Shown: positions 1 to 9,231, counted from the stretch's first letter. The stretch is 64,000 nucleotides of DNA from an uncultured Clostridia bacterium (GCA_946621465.1 CAMOOO010000005.1:62001-126000), one strand, 5' to 3'. Notes: generated by a model from the letters alone, not told the origin. A program made the numbers and translations.

Positions 1-153
1 GCCATTGCCTATCTGGACACGCCCACGTTACCTCACGACGGCTACCACGCCTTCGTCATCAGTAAATGTCTCCCGTCTATCGAATATTTCGGCTATTTTA
101 TGGCAAAACAACGTTTGGAAAAGAGGATGAAAGAAATTTATGAAAGGGCTTGA
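1..153 (+). CDS. C-terminal fragment, probable DUF4125 family protein
   Basis: An open frame enters at base 1 and ends at a TGA at 151-153, giving about 50 residues that begin AIAYLDTPTL and end KEIYERA. Only the C-terminus is visible and no motif decides its function. It overlaps the next gene by 14 bp, so the two are probably translationally coupled. In Bacillota, DUF4037 genes are often next to DUF4125 genes, so DUF4125 is the best guess. That identification rests on context more than on sequence. Confidence 0.55.
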   Translation, partial: AIAYLDTPTLPHDGYHAFVISKCLPSIEYFGYFMAKQRLEKRMKEIYERA

Positions 154-1081
154 ACTGGCAAGAAAGTATTTTGAAGAATACGGACGGAGCATGCTGGAAT
201 CCTTTCCGGAAATCTCCGATCGGGTGACCGTCGGGCTTGTCGGGGAAGGGTCCGAGTGTTTCGGCTACGACGACGAACTGTCCGAAGATCACGATTACGA
301 ACCCTGTTTCTGTATGTGGATCGACCGTAAAGACGAGGAGGAATTCGGCTTCCGTCTGGAAAGAGCATATAGTAAGCTGCCGAAAGAATTTATGGGGTAC
401 ACCCGTCAAAAACTTTCTCCCTGCGGCGGAAACAGGCATGGACTGCTACTGACCGAAGACTTTTATTCGCGCTTTTTGGGGGGTGATCTGCCGTCCACCC
501 TTATCGATTGGCTCCGGCTGCCGTCCTATGCGCTGGCGACGGTAACGAACGGTGAGATATTCAAAAAAGGCGAGGGGAAGTTCTGCCAAATGCGCGACGT
601 AATAGCCGCCGGGTATCCAAGTGACGTCCGCCTAAAAAAGATCTCCGCGCACCTTGCTCTTATGCACCAATCGGGTAAATACAACTATGACAGATGCCTT
701 TCTCGCGGAGAATCGGGCGCGGCGCAACTTGCGCTTTTTGAATTCGTAAAGAGCGCGATACAGGTTATTTACCTACTCAATAACAGGTATTGTCCCTATT
801 ATAAATGGTCCTTCCGCGGCATGCGCGACCTTCCTAAGCTCTCCGACCTTGAATTGCCGCTGACTTTCCTGATTGAAAACGCCAACGAAAAGGACTTTAT
901 CGACTACAAGCGTGGCATTATCGACGACGTCGGCAGAATTATCACGGAAGAAGTTAAAGCGCAGGGGATCACTAAAGCGACCTGCAACAACCTCGATACA
1001 CACGCCTATTCGGTGCAGGATGCAATTAAGGACCCGACGATCCGTAACCTTCACCTCATGGAACACGGAGAAAACGCATAG
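140..1081 (+). CDS. DUF4037 domain protein (nucleotidyltransferase-like)
   Basis: A 313-aa protein. The N-terminal third contains GLVGEGSECFGYDDELSEDHD (residues about 34-54), a glycine/serine plus acidic pattern as in nucleotidyltransferase-fold proteins. The family is DUF4037, found with or fused to DUF4125. No substrate is known for the family and none can be read here. Later regions are helical, including an aliphatic stretch near residues 200-215. The start ATG lies inside the end of the upstream gene, consistent with one operon. A rho-independent terminator follows at 1119-1170. Confidence 0.7.
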   Translation: MKGLELARKYFEEYGRSMLESFPEISDRVTVGLVGEGSECFGYDDELSEDHDYEPCFCMWIDRKDEEEFGFRLERAYSKLPKEFMGYTRQKLSPCGGNRHGLLLTEDFYSRFLGGDLPSTLIDWLRLPSYALATVTNGEIFKKGEGKFCQMRDVIAAGYPSDVRLKKISAHLALMHQSGKYNYDRCLSRGESGAAQLALFEFVKSAIQVIYLLNNRYCPYYKWSFRGMRDLPKLSDLELPLTFLIENANEKDFIDYKRGIIDDVGRIITEEVKAQGITKATCNNLDTHAYSVQDAIKDPTIRNLHLMEHGENA

Positions 1082-1118
1082 TACTGATCTTTACGTCTGC
1101 AAATAATAATATATTGAT

Positions 1119-1170
1119 AAAACCGGTTCTTCCCATTAAATAAGGTCATGTGGATGGAACCGGTTTTTTT
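1119..1170 (+). terminator. Intrinsic terminator after DUF4037 gene
   Basis: Inverted repeat AAAACCGGTTC (1119-1129) / GAACCGGTTTT (1157-1167), with a further partial stem (TCC/GGA) inside and a run of T through 1170. It lies 38 bp downstream of the DUF4037 stop. The rest of the 1082-1319 gap holds no obvious gene, only the rubrerythrin leader. Confidence 0.8.
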
Positions 1171-1319
1171 AGACTTTTGCGTAGTCAAAGCTCGCAGAAC
1201 TCCACAACAGCTTTACTCGTATGTAAGCAACCCGACGCGCTATCCACTTTCCACTTTCAAATAGGTATAACTCCCTTTCATCCGTCAATACTTATCATAA
1301 AAAACGGAGGTATATTATT

Positions 1320-1919
1320 ATGGAACTTTTCAAAAGTAAAACGTTGACCAATCTGGCGAGAGCCTTTGCCGGAGAATGCCAAGCTAGGACGAGGTACGAG
1401 TTTATTGAATACGGCGCGCGTAACGAGGGGTATAAGGCTATCGCCGACTTGATCGACAGCGTCGTATATAACGAGTTCAACCACGCCAGAATGTTCTATA
1501 CCTGTATTCAACAGGCGTCCCAAAAGGAGATCAGAGATATCGAGATTTGCGCAGGGTATCCTTTTAAGGAGAAATGGAACCTCATGGACAATCTTCGCCT
1601 CGCCGCCGAGGACGAACAAAAGGAGGCGGAGGAGATTTATCCCGTCTTTGCAAAAATTGCAAGAGAAGAGGGCTTTGAGGATATAGCAGGACTGTTTGAT
1701 AACGTCATCACCGTGGAGAAAAAGCACCAGCGACTGTTTACCGAACTCTACGAACAGATGAAAAACGGCACCCTCTATAAGAGAAAGACGCCGACGCTCT
1801 GGAAATGTCCCTCCTGCGGATATGAAGAAGTCTTAAACGAGGCGTGGCAAAAATGCCCCCTTTGTCAGGCAGAGCAGGGGTCGGTGGAACTTGTTTTACC
1901 GAAAGAGGCGCAATTATAA
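1320..1919 (+). CDS. rbr: Rubrerythrin
   Basis: A 199-aa non-haem iron protein that reduces hydrogen peroxide in the anaerobe cytoplasm, with electrons usually supplied by rubredoxin or NADH-dependent partners. The ferritin-like four-helix domain (about 1-150) carries the expected carboxylate/histidine pattern: GECQARTRYEF, YNEFNHARMF, AEDEQKEAEE and VEKKHQRLF. The C-terminal rubredoxin-like domain (about 160-199) has CPSCGYE and CPLCQAE, the four cysteines of an Fe(SCys)4 site. The order diiron-then-rubredoxin and the length are typical of classical rubrerythrin. GGAGG at 1306-1310 is well placed before the ATG. It appears monocistronic, bounded by terminators on both sides. Its presence implies a strict anaerobe that meets oxidative stress. 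Confidence 0.95.
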   Translation: MELFKSKTLTNLARAFAGECQARTRYEFIEYGARNEGYKAIADLIDSVVYNEFNHARMFYTCIQQASQKEIRDIEICAGYPFKEKWNLMDNLRLAAEDEQKEAEEIYPVFAKIAREEGFEDIAGLFDNVITVEKKHQRLFTELYEQMKNGTLYKRKTPTLWKCPSCGYEEVLNEAWQKCPLCQAEQGSVELVLPKEAQL

Positions 1920-1923
1920 AAAG

Positions 1924-1953
1924 AATGCGATGGGTTAGTCCCATCGCATTTTA
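1924..1953. terminator. Bidirectional terminator between rubrerythrin and esterase operon
   Basis: Perfect 11-bp stem AATGCGATGGG (1924-1934) / CCCATCGCATT (1940-1950) with a 5-nt loop. T-rich bases follow on the plus strand, and an A-rich run before the stem becomes a T-run on the minus strand. It sits between convergent stops (1919 and 1979), so it can serve both transcripts. Confidence 0.85.
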
Positions 1954-1978
1954 CATAAGTTATGATGATAGTAGTGTT

Positions 1979-3346
1979 TTATTGAGCAATACCGTATCTT
2001 TCCAAAACTTTCTGCGCGAACATTTTTCCGAGGAGAAGTTCTGATGCGGCGTCGTAATGGGCGAGGTCGGGATTGTCGGGAGTGGGTTCTTGGGTGAAGT
2101 CCAGACCGGCGGCAATGGTGTCGATATAGACGGCGTTATGCTCGGGGTTGTTGGCGTATTGTTGTTTTGCGCCGTTGACGCGCTGGTATCTTTCCCAGTA
2201 CTTGCTGTCCGAAATACCAGCGTCGATATAGCGGATACCGCCGTCTTTTGCCGCGTAATTGGAGAGATCTTTCCGTAACGATGCGACGAAATCAACGGTG
2301 TTCTGATAGTAATTTTGCGTCCATTCTTCCATGACGGAGTCCGATTCACCCTGCATCCAGCACATCGCACCGATCTCCGCGTCGTACCCTTTGGCACGGA
2401 GGTATTCCATATAAGTTCCGGTGAAGTTAATAAAAGCGGTATACAGCGGTCCTACGCTACCGTCGCTCCTCGGGGGGAACCACTGGGTGTCAAGTACGGT
2501 ACCGCCCCAGGTGTATTTAAGGATAATGAAGTTCTCTCCGGTGACTTTGGACAATTCTTCGGCAAGGCCCAATTCGGGACCGAAAAATCCGTCGGCATAT
2601 CCTTGATTTAAACCGGCGGAAACAAAAGCCCCGTGAGAACTGTTATTGCCGTTGTCGCAGAAATAGTTAATTAGCACGTTCTCGAACCCGGCGCCGTAGT
2701 ATGCTTTTTGTTCCTCGGTCAGGCAGGAAACGCGCGATACGCCGGAGGCGTTTGATTGTCCGTTAATAAGAATGACCTTGACCTTTTTACTTTCCGTCAA
2801 TCTCGGGAGAGTATCCATAACGGAGAATTTATCCTTGACGTCTATCATAGAATCGTTTTTCGGCAGGGTGGAAACGAAGACGGAAAGAACGACAATAAGG
2901 GCGCAAAGAAGGGCGCCCGTGGCGGACAAAGCCCCTTTGAAGTTTTTACTTCCTTGCGATGACCAACCGAAAATGAAAGAGAAAACTAAAATTAGGTCGG
3001 TGGAAACTGCTCCGAGAATAAAGGCGGAGAGGTTGTTCTTTTTTACGGCAAGATCGATTGCCGACGCGCCGAAGTAGAAGAAGCAGGTAAGCGCGGTGAA
3101 AATAACGCCGAAGATGATGAAGGACTTTACCGTTACTTTGGGTAAAACGTTTACGGCGAGCCAAACGGAATAGGCGCAAACGCACAGACCGGATAAGACG
3201 GCGATGAGCATGATCTGCCAAAAGACCCAAGTGGTGTATGCACCGTAAAAAAAGTACTGCATGACGCCGATCGCCGCAATGGGCAGACAGGAACAGAGCC
3301 ATAAAAACAGCTTATTGTTCTTTAAAAAAGATAAATCCTTATTCAT
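1979..3346 (-). CDS. Membrane-anchored SASA/CE6-type acetylesterase
   Basis: A 455-aa protein. The first 160 residues hold about five hydrophobic helices (roughly 13-32, 42-63, 73-93, 107-125, 139-159). The catalytic part carries the family blocks ILINGQSNASG (nucleophile Ser, about 193-203), GAMCWMQGESDS (about 328-339) and, near the C-terminus, DLAHYDAAS with the His/Asp block. These match the SASA (DUF303, carbohydrate esterase 6) family, which removes O-acetyl groups from sialic acid or xylan. The substrate cannot be read here. With five N-terminal helices the catalytic part should lie outside the cell, on the evidence of family function. It is the last gene of the minus-strand run, 9 bp after the glutaminase-like gene. 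Most family members have a signal peptide, so the polytopic anchor is unusual. Confidence 0.85.
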   Translation of the reverse strand: MNKDLSFLKNNKLFLWLCSCLPIAAIGVMQYFFYGAYTTWVFWQIMLIAVLSGLCVCAYSVWLAVNVLPKVTVKSFIIFGVIFTALTCFFYFGASAIDLAVKKNNLSAFILGAVSTDLILVFSFIFGWSSQGSKNFKGALSATGALLCALIVVLSVFVSTLPKNDSMIDVKDKFSVMDTLPRLTESKKVKVILINGQSNASGVSRVSCLTEEQKAYYGAGFENVLINYFCDNGNNSSHGAFVSAGLNQGYADGFFGPELGLAEELSKVTGENFIILKYTWGGTVLDTQWFPPRSDGSVGPLYTAFINFTGTYMEYLRAKGYDAEIGAMCWMQGESDSVMEEWTQNYYQNTVDFVASLRKDLSNYAAKDGGIRYIDAGISDSKYWERYQRVNGAKQQYANNPEHNAVYIDTIAAGLDFTQEPTPDNPDLAHYDAASELLLGKMFAQKVLERYGIAQ

Positions 3347-3355
3347 ATATAACTC

Positions 3356-5383
3356 CTATAATAAATAGTTTTTGTCACTTTGGGCAACTTTAATTGCATA
3401 TAAGGGTAGCCACATCCCACCTTGTACCGTACGAGCAAACATTGGATTGCCCTTTACCATGGCTTTTTCTATCGTCTCAAACAGATCGGGATAGGGGATG
3501 CGCATAGTGGTTTCAGCAAGCATCTTTACCAGCGTGTCGGCATATAAACGCAGCGTTTCGTCCGAGTCGTCTAATACCGTCACCCACATCATCCAGTCCG
3601 ATTTACTGTAACTGTTTCTGTGGTCGAGCGGAAGTCCGTAGGTGTTGAGCTTTGTCTTATAGTAGGTCAGTTCTTTTTGATAGAACTCCTCCCCAAAGAG
3701 GTTGAGGGAGAAGATTTTATCCCAGACCAAATTGTATTTGGTACTCCAACCGTCCCCGTCTAATGTGATGGCGTAATGGTCGCCGCGGTCCGACGCTCTC
3801 TTCAAATCGGCTGCCATTTCTTCCGCCTTCACGCGGTATTCTTTCCCGTCGCCGAGGTCAAGTTTTTGCAAAACTTTTGCCCACAGCGCAATGGCAACAG
3901 TGCTTTTTATTGCAAGGTTGACGTTCTTAGGCAGCCATCCGCTGAAGTCATCCGTGGATAATTGGTTTTCCAGGTCAAAGCCTTTTTCTACGAGGTAATT
4001 CGCCCATTTTTGCAACAGGTCGAAGTTATCCATGATATACTTTTTGTCCCCCGTCTCGTTGTAATAGGCGGCGGTGAGAATGATCATGTTCGCGCTTTCT
4101 TCAACCGGCATTTGCCGTTTGTAGTTGTATATATCGTCGCGGTCGTACATAAAGACGGGCAGTTTCTTTTTGTCGGCATAAGACCGTCTGCGGTACTGTC
4201 CGTAAATGGCGTACACTTGCCCCATAACGTAGGGGAAGATTCCGGCGTCATGGGGAGCAAAATCATACCGCCACACCGGCTTGCGCGCAAAGGCATACAC
4301 CGGGTCGAGCATTCCGCGGAGTAACGCGGGATTTTGTAACAGGAAAAGAGGGGAGGACGGATAAGTCACGTCCACCGTCGCAGCACAACCGTTGCTGGAA
4401 TTTTCTTTGGAAATAAAGATCGGTTTCCCGTCCGCTTCGATCAGCTTGTGGGCGGCAATGACCTGACGGAAGGAAGCAAGGAGCAAGGTGTAGTAACTGA
4501 GTCCGAAGTTCGGAATAATCTCGTTTTCCGCCCCGGTATCTTCGGCAAGGCACCTTGCCATCGTTTTGTCATAGTCTTTCAGCCCCTCTCTTATGGCGGC
4601 GTAGACGTCCTGATAATACTTGGTCCAGTACCCTTTCTTTTTCACTCCGTAATAATCGATGGAATAGCCGTCATCCCATGCAAAACAGAAATGGAAGGAG
4701 AAAGTACCTTTCTTATCAATGGTAGCCGATTTGTCGGCGATCAGTTCTTTGCAGAACCCTTTGCCCGTTTTGATCGGACGGCCGGACAGATATTTTTGAA
4801 CGGCGCGAGAGGAGCAGAGGGCGACCTTTAATTGCCCTGCCACAAAGAAATACCCCCAGTCGGTGTCGAGTATGTCTCCTGCGTCGTACATCGGCTTCTG
4901 ATTTCTTCTGCCGATAAACCCTACATTACCGCCGGCAAGTTGGGAGATACCGCCCACAGTCAATTTCTTCTTTCCGCGATAAATAAGCTGTTCGGAAAAG
5001 TCGAACAGCACGTCCACAAAGTGCTTTTTGTCGTCTGTATTTACGACGTTGACGGTGACGTAGCCTACCGGACGAGAGGTCAGTTTCAGATCGCTCAGGA
5101 TAAAGGGATTAGTAAAAGTCACTTCTAAGCGAACGATCCCCTCGAAGGTGTATTTGGTGGACGTAAGACCCATTTCCACTTTGGTCTGCGGGATGATCTC
5201 TTCGTTTCCCGCCCCCATAAACCGGTAGACGTTGCCGTCGATGATGATATATCCGCGAATGGGTTTGTCGTGCTTGGTCCACATTCGCACGTCGCTTTCG
5301 TATAGCTTATCCGATGCGCTCCAAAGGGACATCATCGGGTCGAAAGTAAGAATAGGATAGGCAGGTAAAGTAATTTCTCTCAC
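3356..5383 (-). CDS. Glutaminase-A-like (DUF4965/DUF1793) protein
   Basis: A 675-aa protein of the family named after Aspergillus glutaminase A, with a beta-sandwich N-terminal region and an alpha/alpha-toroid C-terminal region. Diagnostic blocks are TVDVTYPSSPLFLLQNPALL (about 339-358), YDFAPHDAGIFPY, MPVEESANMIILTAAYY and STDDFSGWLPKNVNLAIKS. No signal peptide is visible, so the protein is predicted cytoplasmic. Bacterial members are often suspected to be glycoside hydrolases instead of glutaminases, because the toroid resembles GH catalytic domains. The neighbours include an esterase and also glutamine synthetase, so context does not settle the question. Spacing to both neighbours is 9-10 bp, indicating one operon. 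Confidence 0.85.
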   Translation of the reverse strand: MREITLPAYPILTFDPMMSLWSASDKLYESDVRMWTKHDKPIRGYIIIDGNVYRFMGAGNEEIIPQTKVEMGLTSTKYTFEGIVRLEVTFTNPFILSDLKLTSRPVGYVTVNVVNTDDKKHFVDVLFDFSEQLIYRGKKKLTVGGISQLAGGNVGFIGRRNQKPMYDAGDILDTDWGYFFVAGQLKVALCSSRAVQKYLSGRPIKTGKGFCKELIADKSATIDKKGTFSFHFCFAWDDGYSIDYYGVKKKGYWTKYYQDVYAAIREGLKDYDKTMARCLAEDTGAENEIIPNFGLSYYTLLLASFRQVIAAHKLIEADGKPIFISKENSSNGCAATVDVTYPSSPLFLLQNPALLRGMLDPVYAFARKPVWRYDFAPHDAGIFPYVMGQVYAIYGQYRRRSYADKKKLPVFMYDRDDIYNYKRQMPVEESANMIILTAAYYNETGDKKYIMDNFDLLQKWANYLVEKGFDLENQLSTDDFSGWLPKNVNLAIKSTVAIALWAKVLQKLDLGDGKEYRVKAEEMAADLKRASDRGDHYAITLDGDGWSTKYNLVWDKIFSLNLFGEEFYQKELTYYKTKLNTYGLPLDHRNSYSKSDWMMWVTVLDDSDETLRLYADTLVKMLAETTMRIPYPDLFETIEKAMVKGNPMFARTVQGGMWLPLYAIKVAQSDKNYLL

Positions 5384-5393
5384 GTTGAACTCC

Positions 5394-7448
5394 TTAGTTT
5401 ACACCGAACAAAAGATCGCCGTAGGTAGGCACAGGCCAGTATTTTTTTGCAGTAAGTAGCTCCGCTTCGTCAATGGCGCTACGTAAGTTTTTCATGATCC
5501 CCAAAATTTTGCCGCGGTATTTTTCCGCCTTTTCCCACAGAGAAAGATCGGATAATTTCTCCACTTCTTTTTCCAGAATGACGACCTGTTTTTCTCCCTC
5601 GTTGAACAGTTCGATCAGTTTGTCCATAATGGGGTTCTTGGGGAAGATGGACGCCGTCTCGGACAGTTCTTTTATATATTTGCGGATGGCAGGCAAGAAA
5701 AGCTGCCGCGTCATGTCCATCATGGTCAGACATTCTATGTGCAGAATGTTGCAATAGTTTTCCATCTGTATTTCCGTGCGCGATTCGATCTCCGTGCGGC
5801 TGAGGATGCCGTGTTTCTCGAACAGCTCGACGTTCTCTTCTTTGGTAAAGTAGGGCAGAGCGTCGACGGTGGTGGGCAGGTTGAGTAGTCCCAGTTTTTC
5901 CGCCTCGTTCAGCCAGTCGCCCGAGTAGCCGTTACCGTTAAAGATAATGCGTTTGTGGTTTTGCATGACTTCGCGTACGATCTTAATGACCGAACCGGCA
6001 AGATCGCTCGGATCGAGCTTTTTTTCCATCTCCGACAGTTCGTCGGCGACGATGGTGTTAATAACGAGGTTAGCGTCGGCAACCGAAAATGCGGAGCCGG
6101 GCAGACGGAACTCGAATTTGTTTCCGGTAAAGGCAAGAGGACTGGTACGGTTGCGGTCGGTGGTGTCCTGACGGAATTTCGGCAGGCATTTGACGCCGAT
6201 CTCGATTTCGCACTGCGCTCTCTCGCTGAAGTTTTTACCCTTTTCAATTGCGGACAGAATGCCCGTCAGTTCGTCTCCGAGGAAGATAGAGATGACGGCA
6301 GGGGGCGCCTCGTACGCGCCTAAGCGGTGGTCGTTGCCGGCGCTGGCGCAGGAGATACGCAGCAGGTCCTGATGTTTGTCCACGGCGGAGATAAAGGAGG
6401 AGAGCATGAGTAAAAAGAGCATATTGTCACGCGGATCCTCGCCCGGCTCTAAAAGATTGATGCCGGTGTCCGTTTGCAAAGACCAGTTGTTGTGTTTGCC
6501 GCTTCCGTTGATGGAGGCAAAGGGTTTTTCGTGTAATAGACAGGTAAGACCGTGCCTGGTTGCGATCTTCTTCATCATCTCCATGACGATCTGATTGTGG
6601 TCGGTCGCTTTGTTGGCGTCGGTATAGATGACCGCCAGTTCGTGCTGAGAGGGCGCCGCCTCGTTGTGCTTTGTTTTAGCGTATACGCCCAGTTTCCAGA
6701 GTTCTTCGTCCAGTTCGCGCATATAGGCAACGACACGGGGCTTGACCGCGCCGAAGTAGTGGTCTCCCAGTTCCTGCGCTTTGGGACTGCGCGCGCCAAA
6801 GAGTGTCCGTCCGCAGAAGACAAGGTCGGGGCGTTTATCGTAGAGGTTTTTGTCGATCAAAAAGTACTCCTGTTCCGGTCCGGCCATAGGAATGACCCGT
6901 TTAACGTCCGTCTTGCCGAAGATATGCAGGATCTTGACCGCTTGACGATTCAGTTCTTCAATGGAACGAAGCAGGGGTGTCTTTTTGTCCAGCGCAAGGC
7001 CGTTATAACTGCAAAAAGCGGTGGGGATGCAAAGTACGCCGTCCTTAATAAAAGCGTAAGCCGTCGGATCCCACGCGGTGTATCCGCGTGCTTCAAAGGT
7101 GGCGCGGAGTCCCCCCGAAGGAAAGCTGGACGCGTCCGGTTCTCCTTTAATAAGTTCCTTTCCGCTGAACTTCATGATAACGCCGTCTTTGCCGTCCGGC
7201 TCGATGAAGCTGTCGTGTTTCTCGGCGGTGACGCCGGTCAGCGGTTGGAACCAGTGCGTAAAGTGGGTGCAACCTTGCTCGATCGCCCAATTTTTCATGG
7301 CGTCGGCAATGATCGTTGCCAGTTGCAACGTGAGGGGCTTATCCTCTTCTACGCAGCGGACGTATTCTTCATACGCTTTTTTGGGTAAACGCGATTTTAT
7401 TACTTTATCGCTGAATACCATGCTTCCGAATTTTTCTGTCAAGTTCAT
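5394..7448 (-). CDS. glnN: Glutamine synthetase type III
   Basis: A 684-aa enzyme making glutamine from glutamate, ammonia and ATP in the cytoplasm. The length is that of the large GSIII class, not the roughly 450 aa of GSI. Class features seen are FTHWFQPLTGVTAEKHDSF (about 62-80), FEARGYTAWDPTA, the catalytic AGPEQEYFLID, the loop KHNEAAPSQHELA, and NGSGKHNNWSLQTD. A long C-terminal helical extension (about 530-684) is also typical. The start is supported by AAAAGGAT about 6 nt upstream. It sits 4 bp after the lipase-like gene and 10 bp before the glutaminase-like gene. No separate nitrogen-regulatory site was seen, so control is probably from the operon promoter near 9002-9030. Confidence 0.95.
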   Translation of the reverse strand: MNLTEKFGSMVFSDKVIKSRLPKKAYEEYVRCVEEDKPLTLQLATIIADAMKNWAIEQGCTHFTHWFQPLTGVTAEKHDSFIEPDGKDGVIMKFSGKELIKGEPDASSFPSGGLRATFEARGYTAWDPTAYAFIKDGVLCIPTAFCSYNGLALDKKTPLLRSIEELNRQAVKILHIFGKTDVKRVIPMAGPEQEYFLIDKNLYDKRPDLVFCGRTLFGARSPKAQELGDHYFGAVKPRVVAYMRELDEELWKLGVYAKTKHNEAAPSQHELAVIYTDANKATDHNQIVMEMMKKIATRHGLTCLLHEKPFASINGSGKHNNWSLQTDTGINLLEPGEDPRDNMLFLLMLSSFISAVDKHQDLLRISCASAGNDHRLGAYEAPPAVISIFLGDELTGILSAIEKGKNFSERAQCEIEIGVKCLPKFRQDTTDRNRTSPLAFTGNKFEFRLPGSAFSVADANLVINTIVADELSEMEKKLDPSDLAGSVIKIVREVMQNHKRIIFNGNGYSGDWLNEAEKLGLLNLPTTVDALPYFTKEENVELFEKHGILSRTEIESRTEIQMENYCNILHIECLTMMDMTRQLFLPAIRKYIKELSETASIFPKNPIMDKLIELFNEGEKQVVILEKEVEKLSDLSLWEKAEKYRGKILGIMKNLRSAIDEAELLTAKKYWPVPTYGDLLFGVN

Positions 7449-7452
7449 AATC

Positions 7453-8967
7453 TTATCCTTTTCTTTTATTCAAAGAGTAGAGTGTTTGGTGTTTCCAATC
7501 GGTGTTGGCGTCCATGATACGCTGGGTGGTCTCTCTGGAGAACTCGTCGAAGCGTTGTACCACGTCATAGTGATCGGCGTAGGGGATGACGACGTAACGG
7601 GTGTAGTCTTTGGCGTTTGCCGTGGCAGAATAGAGTAGAACGGTGCCGTCGCCCTGGTCCGTCTCTTCGTCCGACCAGCAACGGAGGTTGCCGTGCGAGT
7701 CGTCGTATTCGTCGGTCAGTCCCGTCGGGTATCCGATACCGCAGAAATAATAGGTGTTGACCAGTTCTGTGACGTGGACGTATTCTCCGTCAACGAGGCA
7801 GTAGAAAGAATCGACGTACTGTTGCCATTCTTTCATAACGGGACGCAGTTCGTTATTGACGTCGTTCCCGATATGCGCCCACGGACGGGAGCAATAAAAC
7901 TCGTACAATTCCACACTGTTATAAAAGTATTTCTCTTCCAGCTCGCCCGTTTCGTAGTTATAAATTTCCAAGAACGGTACCCAGTTGTATCTGGCGTTGG
8001 AACTGGTGTCCAGTTTGGGTTCCTCTCCCGGGGTGTGCAGATATTGATTCCACTCGTAATAGTAGTGGGGGGAACAGAGAAGTTCGTAGGTAGGCAGGAG
8101 CTGATAGACGGTGGACATATTACCGAGCGATAAAAATTGCGTCTCGAACGCCGTCTGTAATTTGTTACCGATGCCCAGCATATCGGCGTAATCTTTAAAT
8201 CCGTCGATCATTCTCTCCATGTTCTCTAAGGTAGTAAGAGCGGTGACCGAACCGAGATAAGGGGCGTCGTAGCTAAGATAAAGGCTGACTTTGTTGCGGT
8301 TTTCTTCCGAGCGTGCGAGGTAACTTCCTACCACGTGTCCGCCGTTACTGTGAGAAACGAGGATGATCTCTTCGTAGCCGTTCTCATTGATAAAGGTCTC
8401 CAACCGTTCGCCGTTGAGGCGGCTGTCCATACGGAAGTCGTAGTTGAACATAATCACGTCGTAGCTATGTCCGTATTCTTCCTCAAAATAGTCGTATATT
8501 TCTTTTTGAGCGTTCATAAGTCCGTATTTATAGCGCGACTCGGTGGTCGGGGGGTAGGGCTGAATATTAAATTTCGAGGTGCCGTCCTCGTTGACGGAAG
8601 TGAAGCGGTACAAAAAGCTCTCTCCGTCGCCCATGCCGTCGTTGGCGAGGATGTGAGCTAATTCCTCTTGAAAATGGTCGTCGATAATGAGTTGCCCAAT
8701 GGTCGCCATATTGACGTCGCCGTGCCGAACGATGTCGGTCACCCACAGGTCCAGTTCGCCGAAGGGGTCCCAAACGGCTTTGCCGGTGTCTGCGTCGTAA
8801 AGGGCGGAGGCAAACAGTCCCGGTACGATGATAACGGCGCGTTTTTTATTGACTTTCAGTATGCCAAAGAAAAAGGTCAATAGCAGCGCTGCCAAAATAC
8901 AAATAACAAGCGCCACCGATACGATGGTGATAACGAGGGTTTTTTTCTTTGATTTCGCTTTTGCCAT
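7453..8967 (-). CDS. LCAT-like lipase/acyltransferase, membrane anchored
   Basis: A 504-aa protein if it starts at the ATG at 8967, preferred because GGGAGG lies 8 nt upstream. An upstream TTG at 8982 would add five residues but overlaps that ribosome site. A lysine-rich N-terminus precedes one transmembrane helix (about 10-36), then IIVPGLFASALYD, the nucleophile elbow LVSHSNGGHVVGS (Ser about 207), an acid block GDGTVLLYSA and a catalytic His in YADHYDVV. This is the lecithin:cholesterol acyltransferase-like alpha/beta-hydrolase family (PF02450), which acts on phospholipids or other acyl esters. The active domain is predicted extracytoplasmic. It is first in the four-gene run to SASA. Confidence 0.85.
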   Translation of the reverse strand: MAKAKSKKKTLVITIVSVALVICILAALLLTFFFGILKVNKKRAVIIVPGLFASALYDADTGKAVWDPFGELDLWVTDIVRHGDVNMATIGQLIIDDHFQEELAHILANDGMGDGESFLYRFTSVNEDGTSKFNIQPYPPTTESRYKYGLMNAQKEIYDYFEEEYGHSYDVIMFNYDFRMDSRLNGERLETFINENGYEEIILVSHSNGGHVVGSYLARSEENRNKVSLYLSYDAPYLGSVTALTTLENMERMIDGFKDYADMLGIGNKLQTAFETQFLSLGNMSTVYQLLPTYELLCSPHYYYEWNQYLHTPGEEPKLDTSSNARYNWVPFLEIYNYETGELEEKYFYNSVELYEFYCSRPWAHIGNDVNNELRPVMKEWQQYVDSFYCLVDGEYVHVTELVNTYYFCGIGYPTGLTDEYDDSHGNLRCWSDEETDQGDGTVLLYSATANAKDYTRYVVIPYADHYDVVQRFDEFSRETTQRIMDANTDWKHQTLYSLNKRKG

Positions 8968-9001
8968 AATTTTGCCTCCCAATCAGAGCGTAGATAATAT
9001 T

Positions 9002-9030
9002 ATGATATCATAAATATTATCTCTTCGCAA
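9002..9030 (-). promoter_or_regulatory. Probable promoter of lipase-glnN-esterase operon
   Basis: On the minus strand TTGCGA (9030-9025), a 17-bp spacer and TATCAT (9007-9002). This would leave a leader of about 28 nt that contains GGGAGG. The -10 is imperfect and AT-rich alternatives overlap it. Confidence 0.5.
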
Positions 9031-9147
9031 TAATTTTTTAAGAAAACGAGCCGTTTCTACCCGGTATTTATCCTCGTAAAACCATATTCTGCTGTCCGGT
9101 AAAATATTATTTCCCGATAAAAAGGAGATGAAAGAGGTTGTAAAAAA

Positions 9148-9231
9148 AGTTTTACTTGCGAACGTAAGCGTTTTATTCGCGGTAAAACTGCCTGTCCGCT
9201 ATGAATGAAAGGGCTTTTTTGCGAATAAAAC
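9148..9231 (+). promoter_or_regulatory. Overlapping inverted repeats upstream of TspO-like gene
   Basis: Two possible hairpins share bases 9176-9180. One pairs 9148-9162 with 9176-9189 (AGTTTTAC and GTAAAACT flanking TTGCGAA/TTCGC, one bulge). The other pairs GTTTTATTCGC (9170-9180) perfectly with GCGAATAAAAC (9221-9231). They are mutually exclusive and the second ends 7 nt before the start codon at 9239. The function is unknown. Confidence 0.4.

Noticed and set aside
9128..9208. 26-codon ORF with AGGAG just before the ATG, upstream of the TspO-like gene
   Set aside because: The ribosome site touches the start codon (spacing about 1 nt), and the sequence overlaps the hairpin region. No family is recognisable.
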